From positions 124,001-188,000 of the forward strand of contig JAGPFC010000003.1 of the NCBI GenBank assembly GCA_018056685.1: DNA of 64,000 nt, in the 5' to 3' direction. The position numbers and the translations under genes were made by a program. This document shows, one piece after another, positions 62,404-64,000 of this stretch. Source of the stretch: Smithella sp. (GTDB lineage: Bacteria > Desulfobacterota > Syntrophia > Syntrophales > Smithellaceae). How positions within the stretch are numbered: the first letter of the stretch is position 1; every line of letters starts with the position of its first letter. The notes below the pieces were generated by a model, which saw only the letters and a program-made list of their open reading frames with translations, made no database searches and had not been told where the DNA came from.

Positions 62404-64000
62404 ATGGAAAGAAACAAAAGGGATAGGATCCACATAAAGAAAGCTGACAAGTCCCGCGTTCCCAGGCGGCGCCGTTCCTCACTTAAAATGAGCATCGACG
62501 AAGATAAATATCAGACTATTCTGGATAACATTGAAGACAGTTATTACGAAGTTGACCTTGAAGGTAACTTTACATTTTTCAATAATGCTCTTTGTCAGCT
62601 TGGCGGGTGTTCCAGAGAGGAATTGATGGGGATGAATCACCGGCAATTCCTGAATCCGGCGACCGCCGAAGACGTCTTCCGGATGTTTAATAAAGTGTAC
62701 AAGACGGGAGAACCATCCAAAGCCTTCGACTGGCAGATGATCAGAAAAGACGGCGCCATCCGGTATGTGGAAGCCTCCGCATCGCTCATCAGAGATGTAT
62801 CCGGCAAACCGACAGGCTTCAGAGGAATTATCCGAGATATTACCGAGCGTAAAAAGATAGAGGAGCAATTGCGCAGCGAGGAACATCTCTTCCGGACCCT
62901 GGCAGAACAATCTTCGGATATGATCGTTCTGGTCAACAGAAAAGGAATGATCACCTATGAAAATCCTGCGATTGAGAAAATACTGGGATTTAAAGTTGAA
63001 GAACGCATCGGCGCCAGTTTGTTTGATCTTATCCACACGGAGGACTTGAAGTTAATTACAGACGACGCGCTGACGTTGGCAAAAAATTCAGACGCCTCAA
63101 CACTGCACAGGGAAATACGGTTGCGTCATCAGGATGGAAGCTGGCACACGTTCGAGGTGACGGCAAGCAATATTGTGCATGATCAATTAATACAGGGAGG
63201 ATTGATTAATCTCCGGGATATCACTGAACGCAAACTGGCTGAGGATGCCCTGAGAAAAAGTGAAGCCCAGTATCGTCTGCTGGCCGATCACATGAAAGAT
63301 CAGGTCTGGCTGATGGATTTGGACTTGAATGTGATCTATATCAGTCCCTCCGTGGAAAAGCTGCTGGGCTACTCTTTCAAAGAACTTGCCGAGACACCGT
63401 TGAACAAGATTCTTTCCCCTGAGTCTTTTCAGAAGGCCATGGATTTGTTTTCCGGGCAAATGCCAATCGCCCTCTCTTCTCCGGATTACGTTTTAGACCA
63501 GACGGTGGAATTGGAGTTTTGCTGTCGCGACGGTCGCAATGTGTGGGGAGAAATCAAGTTCAGTTTAATCAGGGATGAGCAGAGCAATCCCATCTCCATT
63601 TTAGGTGAGGGGCGCAATATTACTGAACGGAAACAAATGGAAGATGCCCTGAAAAGGATTGAGGAACGTTACCGCAGCGTGTTTGAAAACGCCGGTCTCC
63701 CGATGATCATCATGGAAGATTCTCTGTTGATTTTCATGGTCAATGACCGTTTTGTGGAGATGTCCGGTTATGACAAGGATGAAATTGAAGGAGTGATGAA
63801 ATTTACGGATTTCATCACTTCGGGAGATCGCAGCGCGTTGATGCAGTGTTTTTCCCGTCGTAAAGGAGACAAACCGGTGGAATACGAATGCCAGATCGCG
63901 CATCGCAACGGTACAAAATTTGAGGTCCTCATACGGTTGGGTCACATTCCCGGAGCCAGACAGTTCATTGCTTCCTTTACGGATATAACCGCGCGGAAAG
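62404..64000 (+). CDS. Multi-PAS sensor protein (partial, C-terminus beyond window)
   Basis: The open frame runs from ATG 62404 past the right edge, giving at least 532 residues. After a basic start there are four PAS/PAC domains, ending respectively with RDITERKKIEE, RDITERKLAED, RNITERKQMED and TDITARK. No membrane helix is seen, so it is probably cytoplasmic. The output domain (histidine kinase, GGDEF or other) lies outside. It follows the PilZ gene by about 150 nt. Confidence 0.85.
   Translation, partial: MERNKRDRIHIKKADKSRVPRRRRSSLKMSIDEDKYQTILDNIEDSYYEVDLEGNFTFFNNALCQLGGCSREELMGMNHRQFLNPATAEDVFRMFNKVYKTGEPSKAFDWQMIRKDGAIRYVEASASLIRDVSGKPTGFRGIIRDITERKKIEEQLRSEEHLFRTLAEQSSDMIVLVNRKGMITYENPAIEKILGFKVEERIGASLFDLIHTEDLKLITDDALTLAKNSDASTLHREIRLRHQDGSWHTFEVTASNIVHDQLIQGGLINLRDITERKLAEDALRKSEAQYRLLADHMKDQVWLMDLDLNVIYISPSVEKLLGYSFKELAETPLNKILSPESFQKAMDLFSGQMPIALSSPDYVLDQTVELEFCCRDGRNVWGEIKFSLIRDEQSNPISILGEGRNITERKQMEDALKRIEERYRSVFENAGLPMIIMEDSLLIFMVNDRFVEMSGYDKDEIEGVMKFTDFITSGDRSALMQCFSRRKGDKPVEYECQIAHRNGTKFEVLIRLGHIPGARQFIASFTDITARK

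Overview
The window reads as chromosomal DNA of an anaerobic deltaproteobacterium (Desulfobacterota). The best guess is the Syntrophales (Syntrophus/Smithella-like). This rests on gene content and order: dnaG-rpoD next to a CAU tRNA, a B12-binding radical SAM protein fused to a DUF2344-type domain, an acyl-CoA carboxyltransferase beside a polyprenyl diphosphate synthase, a labile-selenium type molybdenum hydroxylase locus, and many signalling genes. The taxonomy is inference; no rRNA gene is present.

Layout. 1-3.5 kb: a ZraP-like periplasmic protein (cut by the window edge) diverges from a ZraS/ZraR-like two-component system, with a near-consensus sigma-54 promoter and two palindromic enhancer-like sites between them. 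3.6-5.9 kb (minus): leuB followed by a histidine kinase whose phospho-acceptor His is a Lys. 6.1-12.5 kb (plus): gluconeogenic fbp-fba, an alcohol dehydrogenase, the Nnr NAD(P)HX repair enzyme and an HD-GYP protein. 12.6-17 kb: a B12-type radical SAM protein, then polyprenyl synthase and carboxyltransferase on minus. 17.2-22.1 kb: a YkgJ-like protein, a 3D-domain secreted protein behind a long structured leader, then rimO and ftsK on minus. 22.2-23.5 kb: a decayed insertion sequence with a frameshifted transposase. 23.6-25.5 kb: STAS-like/PilZ, phasin-like and PilZ genes. 25.6-32.6 kb: a seven-gene operon for a molybdenum hydroxylase (three subunits) with XdhC, YqeB, YqeC and MocA-like maturation proteins. 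32.9-34.6 kb: an enolase-superfamily enzyme and a small membrane protein. 34.7-42.5 kb: hisI-hisG-hisB, a CsgG-like protein, hisA, HIT, yqeY, dnaG and rpoD. 42.5-47.4 kb: tRNA(CAU), a zinc-ribbon coiled-coil protein, RNase HI, then proB, obg, a palindrome-rich 400 bp spacer, rpmA and rplU on minus. 47.6-57.5 kb: mixed housekeeping (SDR, lipid kinase-like, photoproduct glycosylase-like, large radical SAM, purU, hpt, DUF3426-like, another radical SAM). 57.5-64 kb: a 1408-residue Sel1-repeat protein, a third PilZ protein and a multi-PAS sensor running off the end.

The strongest anomaly is rpoD. The protein is collinear with the primary sigma factor through region 4.1, but the region 4.2 helix-turn-helix that reads the -35 element is replaced by an unrelated acidic tail. 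Other points to check are the selenium-type molybdenum hydroxylase with a divergent catalytic subunit and a Cys-rich FAD subunit, the His-less kinase, a palindromic repeat that forms part of the rimO coding sequence, and the leader of the 3D-domain gene. c-di-GMP-linked proteins (three PilZ, one HD-GYP) recur across the window.
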